NCBI GenBank assembly: GCA_025403435.1
Contig: CM046351.1
Location: 25,509,730-25,573,729, forward strand
DNA length: 64,000 nt
From: Artocarpus heterophyllus
Taxonomy: Eukaryota > Streptophyta > Magnoliopsida > Rosales > Moraceae
Direction of reading: 5' to 3'
In this document: in pieces, positions 21,419 through 31,024 of the stretch
Position numbering within the stretch: position 1 is the first letter of the stretch
Layout: the number at the start of each line of letters is the position of its first letter
Notes under the pieces: model-generated
Told to the model about the DNA's origin: nothing
Databases searched by the model: none
The model's input: only the letters and a program-made list of their open reading frames with translations
Translations under genes and position numbers: made by a program

Positions 21419-22945
21419 ATGGGTCTTCTTCTTGTTTTCTTCCCAGGAGATAACAACTCTTCCACGACCGCCATTAATGTCGACAAGAACAACAACAACA
21501 CAGACAAATTATTCTCTTCATCTTCATCATCTTCTCCAATGACTGGTAATGGTAATGCGAGTATGATAAGGAGGAGCAATTCGAACCGTCTTCTAAGCAA
21601 AGCACAATCCACCATTTCGATTTGCGCTCTCCTCGTCTTCATCACTCTCCTCCTCTTCACTCTCTCCACCTTCGAGCCGAACAACCACAACCACCACCGA
21701 CAGTACTCGCACGACCAAATTGCCAATTCTAGAAGGTTCCTCGGAGAGAATAAGCCGAAATCGGGAGAAGATTATTGGTGGTTCTACGGAATGTGGAGGA
21801 AGCAAAAACCAAAGATCAAATTGAGATCAGCTTCTGGTTCTGGTCAGCATCCTCAGACGGCTCTTCAAGGTTTGGGGACTCTGTATAGGCGTGGGACCAG
21901 AGCCATGGCCGATCTCGCCGTAGCTCACGTCTCGGAAGACGTCGCCGCAGACGAGCTTCGCTTGTTCCTCAGAGCTCTTCACAGGTCCGGAGTCACCGCT
22001 CGAGCCGACGTCGTTTTGCTTTTCGCTCCTTCTCCTCCTTCTTCTACTTCCAAGTTTGACTCGGTGATTCGCGACGAGAACGAGTCGTTCATGGAACTCG
22101 TTCGCCGCCACAAAACGACGTCGTTATCGTCGTACAAGAATGTCAAGACGACGCCGTTTCGGTTCGACTTGGCTCAGTTCAAGGCAGGGAAGAAGGATGC
22201 CGGAGAGCCGTTATGGGGAAAACGTGTTCGGAGCGGTTTTGGGAACAACTCGGACGATTCGACTCAGAAGCTGAGTTATGGGTCGGTGGTTGGTTTCGAC
22301 GCCTCGGAGTTAGACCCGGAGAACTCGCTCTCCGGTTTTTTAGACCACGTTCCGACGCGTTTGAGAAGGTGGGCCTGTTACCCGATGTTATTGGGCCGAG
22401 TTCGCCGCAATTTCAAGCACATAATGTTGGTTGACGTCAAAAATTTAGTCCTACTCGGTGACCAACTGGCCCTGGTCAGGAATCGGAGCCCCGAGTTGGT
22501 TCACCTTTTCGCGAAATCGGAGGGTTCTAATTCCAAGCATGGAAGGCGAAACTCGGACAAGGCTCAACCCCATTCCGCCGTTAACTCAGCCGTTATAACT
22601 GGTGGGGCCCGTGGCATTCGGCGATTTTCGAGCGCCATGCTGACGGAGATCGTCCGTGCCGCGACCGCAGCTCAGCACAAGAGGAAGAGCCCGGTGACCG
22701 AGTCGGGCATTTTGAACCAACTCGTCGGGAACGAGTTCTTGCTTCAAAACGTGAAGCTGGTCAAATCGTTCGACTCGGTCCCGGAGGTGAGTGAACTCGG
22801 CCGCAAGTCCGCGTCGTTTTCAGGACGCAATGTCGTTCAGCGTGGTAATACTAATAGTCAAGATTTTAAGTCTCTTATTATGAAGCATATTTGTTCTTCT
22901 GAAGTTGATTCTTCTGTTTATAGGGATTGCTTAGCAAAATCATAG
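21419..22945 (+). CDS. predicted type II membrane protein of an uncharacterised plant family (508 aa, intronless)
   Basis: An intact 508-codon ORF ends at TAG 22943-22945. Residues 1-60 are low complexity (Asn and Ser runs) with basic residues at 51-61. A single hydrophobic segment at about 64-84 follows, so the protein should be a signal-anchored type II protein with its C-terminal bulk (about 85-508) in the endomembrane lumen. Conserved-looking blocks include DLAVAHVSEDVAADELRLFL (about 160-180), a YPMLLGRVRRNFKHIMLVDV segment (about 320-340) and VITGGARGIRRFS. These resemble a nucleotide-sugar glycosyltransferase layout, but no catalytic residue can be assigned. I believe it belongs to a plant-specific family of unknown function (possibly the one labelled DUF7780); this is from memory. 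The coding region is much more GC-rich than its surroundings. The first ATG is chosen for its GGGGCATGGG context; Met41 is an alternative start. It has no neighbour in the same orientation. Confidence 0.85.
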   Translation: MGLLLVFFPGDNNSSTTAINVDKNNNNTDKLFSSSSSSSPMTGNGNASMIRRSNSNRLLSKAQSTISICALLVFITLLLFTLSTFEPNNHNHHRQYSHDQIANSRRFLGENKPKSGEDYWWFYGMWRKQKPKIKLRSASGSGQHPQTALQGLGTLYRRGTRAMADLAVAHVSEDVAADELRLFLRALHRSGVTARADVVLLFAPSPPSSTSKFDSVIRDENESFMELVRRHKTTSLSSYKNVKTTPFRFDLAQFKAGKKDAGEPLWGKRVRSGFGNNSDDSTQKLSYGSVVGFDASELDPENSLSGFLDHVPTRLRRWACYPMLLGRVRRNFKHIMLVDVKNLVLLGDQLALVRNRSPELVHLFAKSEGSNSKHGRRNSDKAQPHSAVNSAVITGGARGIRRFSSAMLTEIVRAATAAQHKRKSPVTESGILNQLVGNEFLLQNVKLVKSFDSVPEVSELGRKSASFSGRNVVQRGNTNSQDFKSLIMKHICSSEVDSSVYRDCLAKS

Positions 22946-23100
22946 AATAAAGGAGTGAGCAAACAAAAAATAGGAAAATTTTAATAAATGTTGCATAAAT
23001 TTTTTGTTTTTTCTATTTTGTTTTCTTCCGTCGCAAGTTTTGTTCTTCAAAGTATATAATATTTCGGGGGATATAAATTTTGTCCTTTCTTTTTCCATGC
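22946..23100 (+). terminator. probable 3' untranslated region with AATAAA signals
   Basis: AATAAA occurs right after the stop (22946-22951) and again at 22983-22988, followed by T-rich sequence. The second is the better-placed near-upstream polyadenylation signal. The cleavage site is not determined. Confidence 0.4.
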
Positions 23101-24670
23101 TTAATGTTTAATGTCCTCACTTTTGTTCAGAATGATTGAGTTGGCACTTAAGCAGATATCAAATCTAAAACTACAATCACCAAAAAAAAAAAAAAGAACT
23201 CTAATAAGAAAGTATGAAAAGAATATGTATTAATAATAAAGTATGAAAAGAATATGCATTGGATTTTATTTTAATGTTATTTTAATCTGTTTTAAGGCAA
23301 GAACTTGGACAAAATGTTGTAGAGTCAACAATAGATTGTTGCCCATATTCCATTGAGTTAACATATTCATTTTTTTAATATAGATAGGTGGGAAATTAGG
23401 AAATAAGCATTTTTTTTCCCTAATGGTCAATGAAAGGTTACAAATTAACAATTATTGACTTTTGTTTGGTACTATTGGAACTTTAACAAGCGCTACTCAT
23501 GTTCTTGGGCTGTCCTTAGGCCTTGGCATGCAAATAAAGATTCTTTTGCTCTCAGACCGACCAATATGAAAAGAAAGAAACAGGGGCTTTTATTATTATT
23601 ATTATTATTATTATTTTGCCTTTTTTCAAAGAACTTCAACTTGAAGTGGTGAAATTTAAAGTAGAACTCTTGGGGAAGATGTTTTGGGTCTTGTTTTTAG
23701 AGAGAGAGAAAGAAGCGGAGAGTTAGAGAGAGAAAGAGAGTGTGTTCATGGAGGGAATGTGGGGCAACTACGATGGGAAAATGCATTGATGAAACCCACG
23801 TGCCTGCGATCTTTCTCTCTGCGTTTGAGTTTAATTTTTCTTCTTTTTCTTTTTATTTTATTTTCTTGGCTTTAAAAAGCGTACGTACGCTCCTTTTTAC
23901 TTCTTCTGCTTTTGCTTTTGCCGCCCTCGCTTAAACACACCCTATTTATTACTAATCCACCTTATTCAGAGCTTTTTTTAAATAGAAAAAAAAAAAGAAA
24001 AACAATCCACTTTTTTTTTTCTTTTGGCTACTACAAGTGGTGTTAGCACATTTCAACGTGACAAAAAATGCACAAATTGGCTAAATTAATATAATGGAGA
24101 AATATGATATCTGTTTATCAAATTGAACTATGGCATAGATGCGATCGATCAATTCTAGTTCCATACTGTGTTGTATTTTCAGACGTTAGATGATGGACAA
24201 TAAATTTCTAAACTATTGATTTTTTTTGTTAAGTCTTTTTGTTTGACAAAAACAACTCAAATTGTAGCTTTTAAAATTTTTGATTGCTTGCACGATGTAA
24301 TTAGAAAATGATTGATTATGTTGTAGTCTTCTGCATGCGATTGTAGTGCGTTGTAGTTAGTGTTAGACTTGTGAACTATTGATTTTTTTATTAAGTCTTC
24401 GTATTTGACAAAAATAACTAAAATGGTGACTTTTCAAAGTTTTATGCATACGATACAATTAGAAAATGGTTGATTATGTTCTAGTCTTCTGCTATCGTTC
24501 CTGCTAAGATCTTAAGTTTGCCATGAAAAACCCGAAACTTAAAGTGAAAAAGGAAAAACAAAATCTAAACCTTTGAAAGGAGACTAGTTACAAAATAGAC
24601 AAGTCCTCTTAGGGAAAAAAAAGATCATAATTGAATTTGTAATTCTTTAATCAAAAGGAGATAGCAGAAT

Positions 24671-24831
24671 GTGGTGTTTGGAAGGATGGTGGAAACCATT
24701 GGTTAGAACCATTTTTACTATAGCATGTGAGAGCTTTACACTGTAGTAATTTTTTTTATTTACTGTAGCATGTGAGAGCTTTATACTATTCATAACTAAG
24801 TTTGTGGTGGAAACTGTCAGCCAACAGCAGG
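24671..24831. mobile_element. MITE-like repeat, family B copy 2
   Basis: GTGGTGTTTGGAAGGATGGT at the left and ATAACTAAGTTTGTGGTGGAA near the right match 18865-19040, with TAGCATGTGAGAGCTTTA present twice inside. The last 22 bases of the window (GGGGGTGTTTGGCAGTGGTGG..) look like the start of a third copy. Confidence 0.6.
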
Positions 24832-25151
24832 TAAAATTTCAACATTTTTATGGGAAAAAAAAAAGAAAATCTTTAATCACGACTAACAAAAATATAGCAT
24901 GATTATACGAATCCCCTATTTATGACCTTAACAATGGCACTTTCTCTTGAATGACAACGAAAGCAAGCAAAAGTTTAGGTAGTGACTGCTTGATTTTTCT
25001 TTCTTTTTTTTTTTTTTTTGGAAAAACGTCTATTTGCAACTCTTTAAACGTACAATAGTGTTACTTGCATTAAATTGAAAATTTAAAAGACGTTTGGAAG
25101 TCAGTTCAAATCATGCATAATAATTTAAATTTTATGAAAAGAATATACTTG

Positions 25152-25263
25152 GGGCCTTTTGGTTTGAGTACTTGAATAAAGTATTTGAATGAAGATTTAA
25201 ATTTTTGTAAGAGAAAATAAAATGATTCAAACCGTGACTCGAGTATCGAAACAAACAAGCCTT
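25152..25263. mobile_element. Tourist-like MITE, family M copy 3 (internal deletion)
   Basis: GGGCCTTTTGGTTTGAGTAC..GAAGATTTAAATTTTTGTAAG matches family M, but the ACTGTAGC core is deleted. The right end ..GAGTATCGAAACAAACAAGCC is kept. Confidence 0.7.
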
Positions 25264-26785
25264 TGATTTCAACTAAAACTTTTAAAACAAATCAAGTACT
25301 CAAACAAGCTTAAAATTTATAACCCGTTTAGTATAAGGGTTCAAAACTATTTAATCTATGGGCTCACAAAAACATACACTTGGTATGCACAATAAAAAAT
25401 ATTCAGAACGATGAATATGTTAAAACGAGGCAAATTTTTAATTTTGAGAACTTAACTCATCCTCTCTCCTAAGTTCTTGATGTTTTGAAGTGTTCTTTAT
25501 AATAAACAAAAAATTTCATTCTCGTTTTACTTCAAAAACTATAGTTCTTAAAAAACCAATTTTCTAATATGATGTTTTATTCTCGTTTCGAACCTTATAT
25601 TTTAAACATCAGTTTAAAACCACCAAATCATATAGGTCCAAACGACAAAATTTTAGACCATATCAATTAGAACCCACGTATCAAAACGGCTATTAGTTTC
25701 TTATGAAATGACCTTTATTAAGCTTGTAAATGAATTAATCAAGGAAAAGTGTCTAGTGATTACTACTCCCAATGCTGATCCTTTTTTCCTTTTCTATTAT
25801 CAAGGCTGACATATTGAATATACCCTTTGGTTGACTTTACAAATGAGGGTGTTTTTCTGTGACCTTACATTTAGGAGCGGATGTATTTATTTTTCCCTCA
25901 TTTTTACTTTTTAGTGCTAAATGGACATGTATGGGTCATGTTGTCCATTCATTGCTGCTGAGATATGCTACATGCCGTAGCTCTTCCAAAATTTGCTAGA
26001 AAAAGGATTTTTTAATTGTGGACTTTTCAATGGGTGAGGTGGAGACCATACCAAGTTACCATTTTCTTGTTTTATTTTAGGATGCAATAAATATCAAAGA
26101 GTTTGAAGTGAAAGTCACATTATTCTAGTGTGGAATGAATAGGTCTATTCAATGTTCAAGGACTAATAAAGGAATCTTAGTTCATAAAATTGGGTTTTAG
26201 AGTAACTATTATTAGAGTAAGAAATGATTGTGTCTTTTTTTAACATAAAAATGCATGTGCAATCCAAATTTCAGTGGTTGGACGAGGTTTAAAAATGATT
26301 TCTATCTTCTTTTGACTTTTTATCTAGTGTTGGCTGATAGTTTTTATTTTTGACATACTTAAATAATTCTTTTTTTCAATAATCCATGAACTAAAAAACT
26401 AACTTGTATTTACATTTCTTCTAATATTTGCAATATTTTTATCATCATCACCATCACCGTCATCAAGTACTATTATGTATGTATAATTATAACGAATTAT
26501 GCTATAGGTATGATAAGAAACTATTGATAATATATATTTTTAGCAATGAGAGTAAATTTATGTGTAGATTTATCTATTAAATCAAATGAAATTCATATCA
26601 AATTAAATAAAATATGACAATTTAACAGAATGTTTAGCTTGTTTTCAAAAAATTCTCTACCTCTTTTTAGTCAAGGCTACCCTTGTGATGCATCACTTTC
26701 TGTGCAAAGTATTAAGAAAGTAATAAAAAAAAGTACAATTGAAGTTACTAGCAGAAGGAAAAAACATATAGACGACAAACATTAA

Positions 26786-26904
26786 GGGCCCGTTTGGTTC
26801 AAGTATCTAAGTAGAGTATTTGAATGAAGATTTAAATTTTTGTGAGAGAAAATACTGTAGCAAAATGATTCGAACCGTGATTTGAATATCTAACCAAACA
26901 GGCC
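26786..26904. mobile_element. Tourist-like MITE, family M copy 4
   Basis: GGGCCCGTTTGGTTCAAGTA to CTAACCAAACAGGCC, 119 bp. It is almost identical to copy 1 in its middle (AGAGAAAATACTGTAGCAAA). TAA precedes it; TGA follows, one base off a perfect 3-bp duplication. Confidence 0.8.
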
Positions 26905-27396
26905 TGAAATATGATACTTGGTACAACAAATGAAAAAACATTGCTTCTGAGATGAAAATAAATTCCCTATAAAAATACCACCATTAGGTTTATCCTAGAA
27001 GTTAATTGCTCCTGCGGTTTGAAATTATTACCACAGAAGATGTTTGGGAATATATGCTCAAATATTGAGGATAATTTTGGCTCAACATTTACCCTAATTT
27101 TAAGAGCTATAAAAACCATGTAATGGTATTAGTATTCTTTACCTTGGTAAATTATTGCACTCTAGAATTAAGTACTAAAAAGTAAGATGAGATTTCTCTT
27201 GGGGGTATGAATATCTAAGAATATACACGTTTGATAGGGTGGGTATAAGGGTTACTAAATAGGGTATAGCGTGGGCATAGGGCCATATATTACCCCCCCA
27301 AGTGGAAGCATGAGGTACGAAAACTCTCTTGGTGCTCAATTGACTTGAGGTATTATACATATACTTCTAGAATTTATTTATATACACATAAAATAA

Positions 27397-27881
27397 GGGT
27401 TAATTACATAACTATATCTCATAATTTTTAATTTTTTTAATTTATCTCTCCGCTTTAAGAAACTACAAAAGTATCATCTGAATTTAAAAAAACTTTGGTT
27501 TTAATTTTATTCATCCCAGACTTTTTGGACAAAAGAATATGAATATAAAACAAATATACCCTTAATTAGATCGAGCTTGTTTTTAAAATATATTTTTCTT
27601 CTTGAGAAAATTTTTAAAAATATTTTAACATTTAAAAAGTCATAAAACTTAAGAACTTTTTTTTTGAAATTTGATGTTTTATTTTACGAGTTTTTATGTT
27701 TTTATTTCCATGAGATTTTTTTTATAACTGGTTAAATATAATTATGTCGTTTTGTCTGATTTTTTCTATTTGAAATTAAAATAAGTTTTTTAAATTTAAA
27801 AGATACCTTTGTAGTTTCTAAAAATAGAGAGACAAATTGAAAAATAATTGAAACTAGGTAGTATAATTATGTAATTAACCC
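27397..27881. mobile_element. Mutator-like MITE, family E copy 1 (485 bp)
   Basis: The element begins GGGTTAATTACATAACTATA and ends in the near complement (ATAATTATGTAATTAACCC). Imperfect inverted similarity reaches about 100 bp inward from each end (for example GAAACTACAAA on one side and TTTGTAGTTTC on the other). It is flanked by the identical 10-bp sequence CATAAAATAA (27387-27396 and 27882-27891). Long inverted ends with a 9-11 bp duplication fit a non-autonomous Mutator-like element. No transposase is present. A related copy lies at 62182-62639. Confidence 0.85.
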
Positions 27882-28730
27882 CATAAAATAAATATATCTT
27901 AAATATGTTTTATCTTCTTTAAAAATAAGATGCTTTTATAAGATATTAATCGCAATGTTTCTGAATTTATATTTAACTTAATAGAACTTACTTAAGGTTG
28001 CAAGATGTATATTTTTTTAGTTAATCAATAAATATAGGTAGGGTAAGAAATGCTTTTCCAATGGAATTTTCCGACTTTGTCTCGTCTCAAGTAAGATGGG
28101 GTATAGACCTAGGCATAGGGGCAATAGAGAGGGTGAAGACGGGGTGGGAGAAATATACACGTTCTCGTACCATCTAAAGATCATCCCTACCAAAAAAAAA
28201 AATAATGTGACATACTACGATTGGCAAAAAAAAAAAAAAGAAAAAAAAAGCTACCCAATTGTCTATTTTTCATTTTTATTTAGTACTTACTATTACTAAT
28301 ATATTATTATTAGGAAAAATGGGCCCATATTTTACTCTTAGACAAATGGAAAGGCAACATGTTTGTAGAGTGTTTAGTCCAATCAGACTGTTTAGCATTT
28401 TTTTTTCACTAAATATTTTCCACAATGGGACTAAAAATAATGAGGTAACAATTATTGATTCAAAAGTTCTAAAGGAAATGTAACCAATGACCAACTAGTT
28501 ATGAATAGTTAGGAGCTATGATTGTTAAATTAATGACAATGACTGATCTTCAATCAACATCCCATTAAAAAGGATTATCAATAATAATCAAAGAAAGACA
28601 TTCCACTAAAAAAGAAAGGGGAGAAAAAGCAAAGGAATTAATGTGAAAATGAAATTCAAGTCCAATTAGAGGTTAGTACTAGTATCAATATTCCTAAATT
28701 TTGCTTTGGATGCTCACCCTTAGTCTTAAT

Positions 28731-28800
28731 CATGTCCACACTGGAATGAATCCTTTTCTACCCAAAAAAAAAAAAGAATAAAAAAAGCATGTCCACACTG
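28731..28800 (+). mobile_element. 5'-truncated retroposon stub with A-rich tail
   Basis: CATGTCCACACTG occurs at about 28731 and again at about 28788. Between them lie only some 20 unique bases (GAATGAATCC..TACCC) and an A-rich tail. A 13-bp duplication with an A-tail is the mark of target-primed retroposition by LINE machinery; the insert is too short to assign a parent. Confidence 0.55.
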
Positions 28801-29207
28801 TGGTAAAAGCCAGGCCACCGACACCCTAAATGGTGCCACGTGTCACCAATTTTTTGGAGTGGACGATCACCACTCTTTTCACCTTCTTGGGCCAAGCCTC
28901 TGGTGGGCCCCCATTTGGTGAGAAAAAAATTATTGATTTCTTTGAAGCAAAATTGCAAAATTTGTAGCCGCACGTTTTTTGTCTCATGAAAGGTGACAAG
29001 GACTGGTGAAATGGCAGATTCTGAAGGTGATAGGATCTAAGGGGCTTTTGAGTGGACTGTATCAGAAATTGTAACTAAGAACAACCGGAGAGTAGCTGGG
29101 CTCCATGTGCTATTCCATCTTCTTACTGACCTGGAAGATTGCTAGTGTACTGTGTTTTGGTTCTTTGATTGGCTCCATTTCAACACATTTTCCTTGAGAT
29201 GAATTGC

Positions 29208-29239
<32 letters not shown>

Positions 29240-29398
29240 GGGTGAAAAAAAAAGAGAAGAATCTTGAGATTAATTGCCTATACCACTCTCAAAGATGTTT
29301 AGGGGTTCTTACCATGTAAATGCCATCATTTTTCTCATCTTCAATCTTTAACTATAAATTAGTCATATAGACACCAAAGATTTGATTAATAAATGTCT

Positions 29399-29490
29399 AA
29401 AGGTTTGTTTGGTTCATTGATTTGAGCAAAAGTTTAAATTTTTATGAGTTATTGTGAAAATGTTTAAATTGTGATTCAAGAACAAACATG
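29399..29490. mobile_element. Tourist-like MITE, family M copy 5 (remnant)
   Basis: AGGTTTGTTTGGTTCATTG, AGTTTAAATTTTTATGAG and AAATTGTGATTCAAG keep the order of family M landmarks, with deletions in between. Confidence 0.5.
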
Positions 29491-29559
29491 TTTTGCTAGA
29501 CTTAGAAAAATATTTGATTTTAAAAATATCACATGAATTATGCTATAAATAAGTGGCAT

Positions 29560-30265
29560 TGTTTACTTATGCATAACCGGAATAAAGATTTAGGGCCGGA
29601 ATAAGTTGTTTACTTATATTATAAGATTCAAAATTAAAGTCATTTTAAATCTCATTCACGTGCATTCTTAAACCCAAGATCAAAATGAACTAAAAGTAAA
29701 TTTTGTATTTTCAATCTGAAAAGAGTTATGTACTTATAAAATAATGTTAATCATAATTAAAAACTATTGTATTTATTATAAAAAAGTAATAAAAATAAGT
29801 TGTGTAATTTTATTAGAAACAGAAAAGTGTAAAAAAAATTTACAATATATAGAAAGTTAAAAATAGTGTCAAAATTAAAGTATATTAGTTTATTTGAATA
29901 AATTTTGAATTGTATACATAAAAGTTAATAATAACAATTAAAAATAAGTCATGTAATTTTATAAAAAATAAAAAAGTGTTAAAAAAATATACAATATATA
30001 GAAAATTAAAAATAGTGTCAAAATTAAAGTATATTAGTGTATTTTAATAAATTTTGAATTGTATAGTTAAAAGCTAATAATAATCAAAATAATTGTTATA
30101 ATATTAGATAAATGAAATAGTAATAGTATATATTGTTTGTAATTTGGTTTGAGATAGAAATTTGATATTACCATGAAGATTTGAAGTCCCAATAGAGGGA
30201 TTTTTTAATTTATGCGGGGTCATCAATTCCATTCTCATTCTGAAATACAAACGAGTAAGTAAACA
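29560..30265. mobile_element. non-autonomous DNA transposon with TGTTTACTTA ends (about 706 bp)
   Basis: TGTTTACTTA (29560-29569) is matched by TAAGTAAACA at the right end (30256-30265). The interior is AT-rich and non-coding and holds a diverged tandem duplication of about 149 bp (ACAATATATAGAAA at 29842 and 29991). No clear target duplication was found, so the superfamily (hAT would fit) is uncertain. Confidence 0.5.
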
Positions 30266-30543
30266 TGTGACTTCTTATAAGAAAACATGCTAAACAATAT
30301 TTAGGTAGGTTTGGATTTTCCTTCCTATGCAATTAACTTACGCAATCTACAATAGTATAGTAGAAGTATTAGTGTTTTTTCCTGTAGAATTGCAACACAT
30401 CAATTTTTTTTTTTTTTTTTTTTGATAAAGATCGTATATCGTTATTTTTGTATGTACATCTATTTTACTTTTACAGCTCTGAAATGATGAAAAAAAAGGG
30501 ATTTAAATTGTTGAAAAAAAATATTTCAAAGAATAGGATTGCT

Positions 30544-30548
30544 TTTAA
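30544..30548 (+). repeat. target site duplication TTTAA (left)
   Basis: TTTAA directly precedes the terminal TGTTAGAATA and is repeated exactly at 37541-37545. Confidence 0.9.
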
Positions 30549-31013
30549 TGTTAGAATAAAATTGTGATGAAAACCATCATCACCCAGGATCGTTCATGTC
30601 AAATCATCAAGAATATTAATAAGATGCGGAAGCTAACCTGAATCCATAGATTAAATGTGATTGTTGAGTCTTTTGGTTGAGGATCTTCCAAGTCCGGTAC
30701 ATAAATCCTCCCTATCAGAATGCTCTGTGATCTCTCTGTAGATAGGTAACAGAAAAATAATGTACGTACTGACTTGGGGACCACAACCCTTTTATATAAT
30801 TGCTAAACCCTAGCAATTATCCTTAATTACCAATTTAGCCTATCATAAAATTAGTAATTTCCCTTTTGGTCTCTACACATAGGAGGCCCACACTTAATGA
30901 TGCATTAAAAGCCAAAAACCTAAATTGATCACTTTTAATTGGGCAACCTTATTGATAGCCTTTAATTCACATTTATTTAATATATTGACCCATAATTGGA
31001 TTTTGATCCAACA
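30549..31013 (-). repeat. 3' LTR of copia family F (465 bp)
   Basis: TGTTAGAATA to TGATCCAACA on the + strand. On the minus strand a TATA box (TATATAAAAG) lies at about 30789-30798. The matching copy is 37076-37540. Confidence 0.93.
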
Positions 31014-31024
31014 ATCTCCCACTT
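31014..31024 (-). other. polypurine tract of copia family F
   Basis: Minus-strand AAGTGGGAGAT abuts the 3' LTR. It is identical to the tract of family A at 1916-1926. Confidence 0.85.

Larger units (their letters stand above)
22946..30543. other. AT-rich intergenic DNA with small transposons
   Basis: After the 3' end of the 508-aa gene no further gene is supported. Contents: a (TTA)n microsatellite at 23588-23614; a GA/CT-rich stretch with a cropped GC-rich patch at 23690-23935 that could be a promoter or non-coding transcript but shows no coding signature; a family B repeat (24671-24831); family M MITEs (25152-25263, 26786-26904, 29399-29490); a Mutator-like MITE (27397-27881); a retroposon stub (28731-28800); and a MITE-like element (29560-30265). 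Confidence 0.6.

Noticed and set aside
21289..21726. 145-codon minus-strand ORF over the 508-aa gene
   Set aside because: It is antisense to a better-supported frame and rich in Leu/Ser/Arg as expected from the reverse complement of the low-complexity N-terminus.
23684..23934. two overlapping 63-64 codon ORFs in a GA/CT-rich patch
   Set aside because: Low-complexity leucine/phenylalanine and arginine/glutamate runs come from the GA and CT tracts. I looked for a microRNA hairpin because of the CACGTGCCTG stretch, but no known mature plant microRNA or stable fold-back was found.
28833..28843. G-box/ABRE-like GCCACGTGTC
   Set aside because: A single motif with no gene within several kilobases; not enough to call a regulatory site.
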